Source: Oscillospiraceae bacterium (GTDB lineage: Bacteria; Bacillota; Clostridia; Oscillospirales; CAG-272). Taken from it: 32,417 bases of DNA. Location of the stretch: NCBI GenBank assembly GCA_015063585.1, contig SVTW01000023.1, positions 1 to 32,417 on the forward strand. The letters are read 5' to 3'. Under the pieces are notes generated by a model. It was given only the letters and a program-made list of their open reading frames with translations, was not told where the DNA came from and ran no database searches. Position 1 is the first letter of the stretch; each line of letters starts with the position of its first letter. The position numbers were made by a program, and so were the translations under genes. This document shows positions 32,256-32,417 of the stretch, in pieces.

Positions 32256-32417
32256 GGCTGCGCCAATGGCGCAGCCCCTGCTCAAAAAAGCCGACGGTAG
32301 GCTTTTTTGTAGCGCGGAATTTGCGGTTTTCGACTGCAAAGCAGTCGAAAATTGCGGCGTTTAGCCGCAAAGCAAAAACGTCGGGGGTGAGTACCAAATG
32401 CATTTTTGCATTTGACT
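32256..32417. repeat. Hairpin-rich intergenic element B, copy 2, cut by the window edge
   Basis: 158 of 162 bases match 9450-9611 in the same orientation. The first hairpin (GGGGCTGCGCC/GGCGCAGCCCC) follows the small protein stop by 16 bases. The window ends inside the final GTGAGT...ACTCAC stem. Confidence 0.93.

Overview
The window looks like part of a Clostridia (Bacillota) chromosome, probably from an uncultured gut lineage. The clearest class marker is a complete SCIFF ranthipeptide precursor with its radical-SAM maturase. Other support comes from strong AGGAGG-type ribosome sites, consensus sigma-A promoters with 17-bp spacers, a glycine riboswitch, Gram-positive style lipoproteins, and secreted proteins with Pro/Thr linkers and a Cys-containing C-terminal membrane tail. 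I cannot fix the genus from sequence alone. No rRNA, tRNA, CRISPR array, transposase or phage gene was seen.

Bases 1-9208 are ordinary metabolism and transport. A truncated ADP-ribosylglycohydrolase overlaps a calcineurin-like phosphoesterase fused to an ASCH domain, closed by a bidirectional terminator. A four-gene minus-strand operon follows (PAP2 phosphatase, DUF5058-like membrane protein, a second membrane protein, membrane-anchored M20 peptidase), divergent from a HAD hydrolase. Next is an RpiR regulator - KDPG aldolase - iron-type dehydrogenase operon, probably for sugar-acid use. Bases 9217-9618 hold two intergenic elements made almost wholly of nested hairpins. One of them recurs, 97% identical, at the right end of the window.

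Bases 9628-14760 are all minus strand. An alanine/glycine:cation symporter is controlled by a glycine riboswitch with a readable terminator/antiterminator switch. The other transcript carries the SCIFF peptide, an attenuator-like hairpin, the SCIFF maturase, an Orn/Lys/Arg-decarboxylase-like PLP enzyme, and a small protein that looks like an in-frame deletion fusion of azlC to azlD.

Bases 15114-32237 are a plus-strand cluster of secreted proteins. It holds a solute-binding lipoprotein, two paralogous lipoproteins with C-terminal endonuclease/exonuclease/phosphatase (EEP) domains, two recently duplicated CBM9-like plus GLUG beta-helix surface proteins with TPEETT linkers and a GGC-membrane-RRKKED tail, a 1684-residue double beta-helix/EEP protein, and a 44-residue peptide. 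All three EEP domains keep the expected catalytic motifs. My reading is a cell-surface binding and phosphodiester- or phosphate-ester-cleaving system that I cannot match to a named system. Its substrate is unknown.
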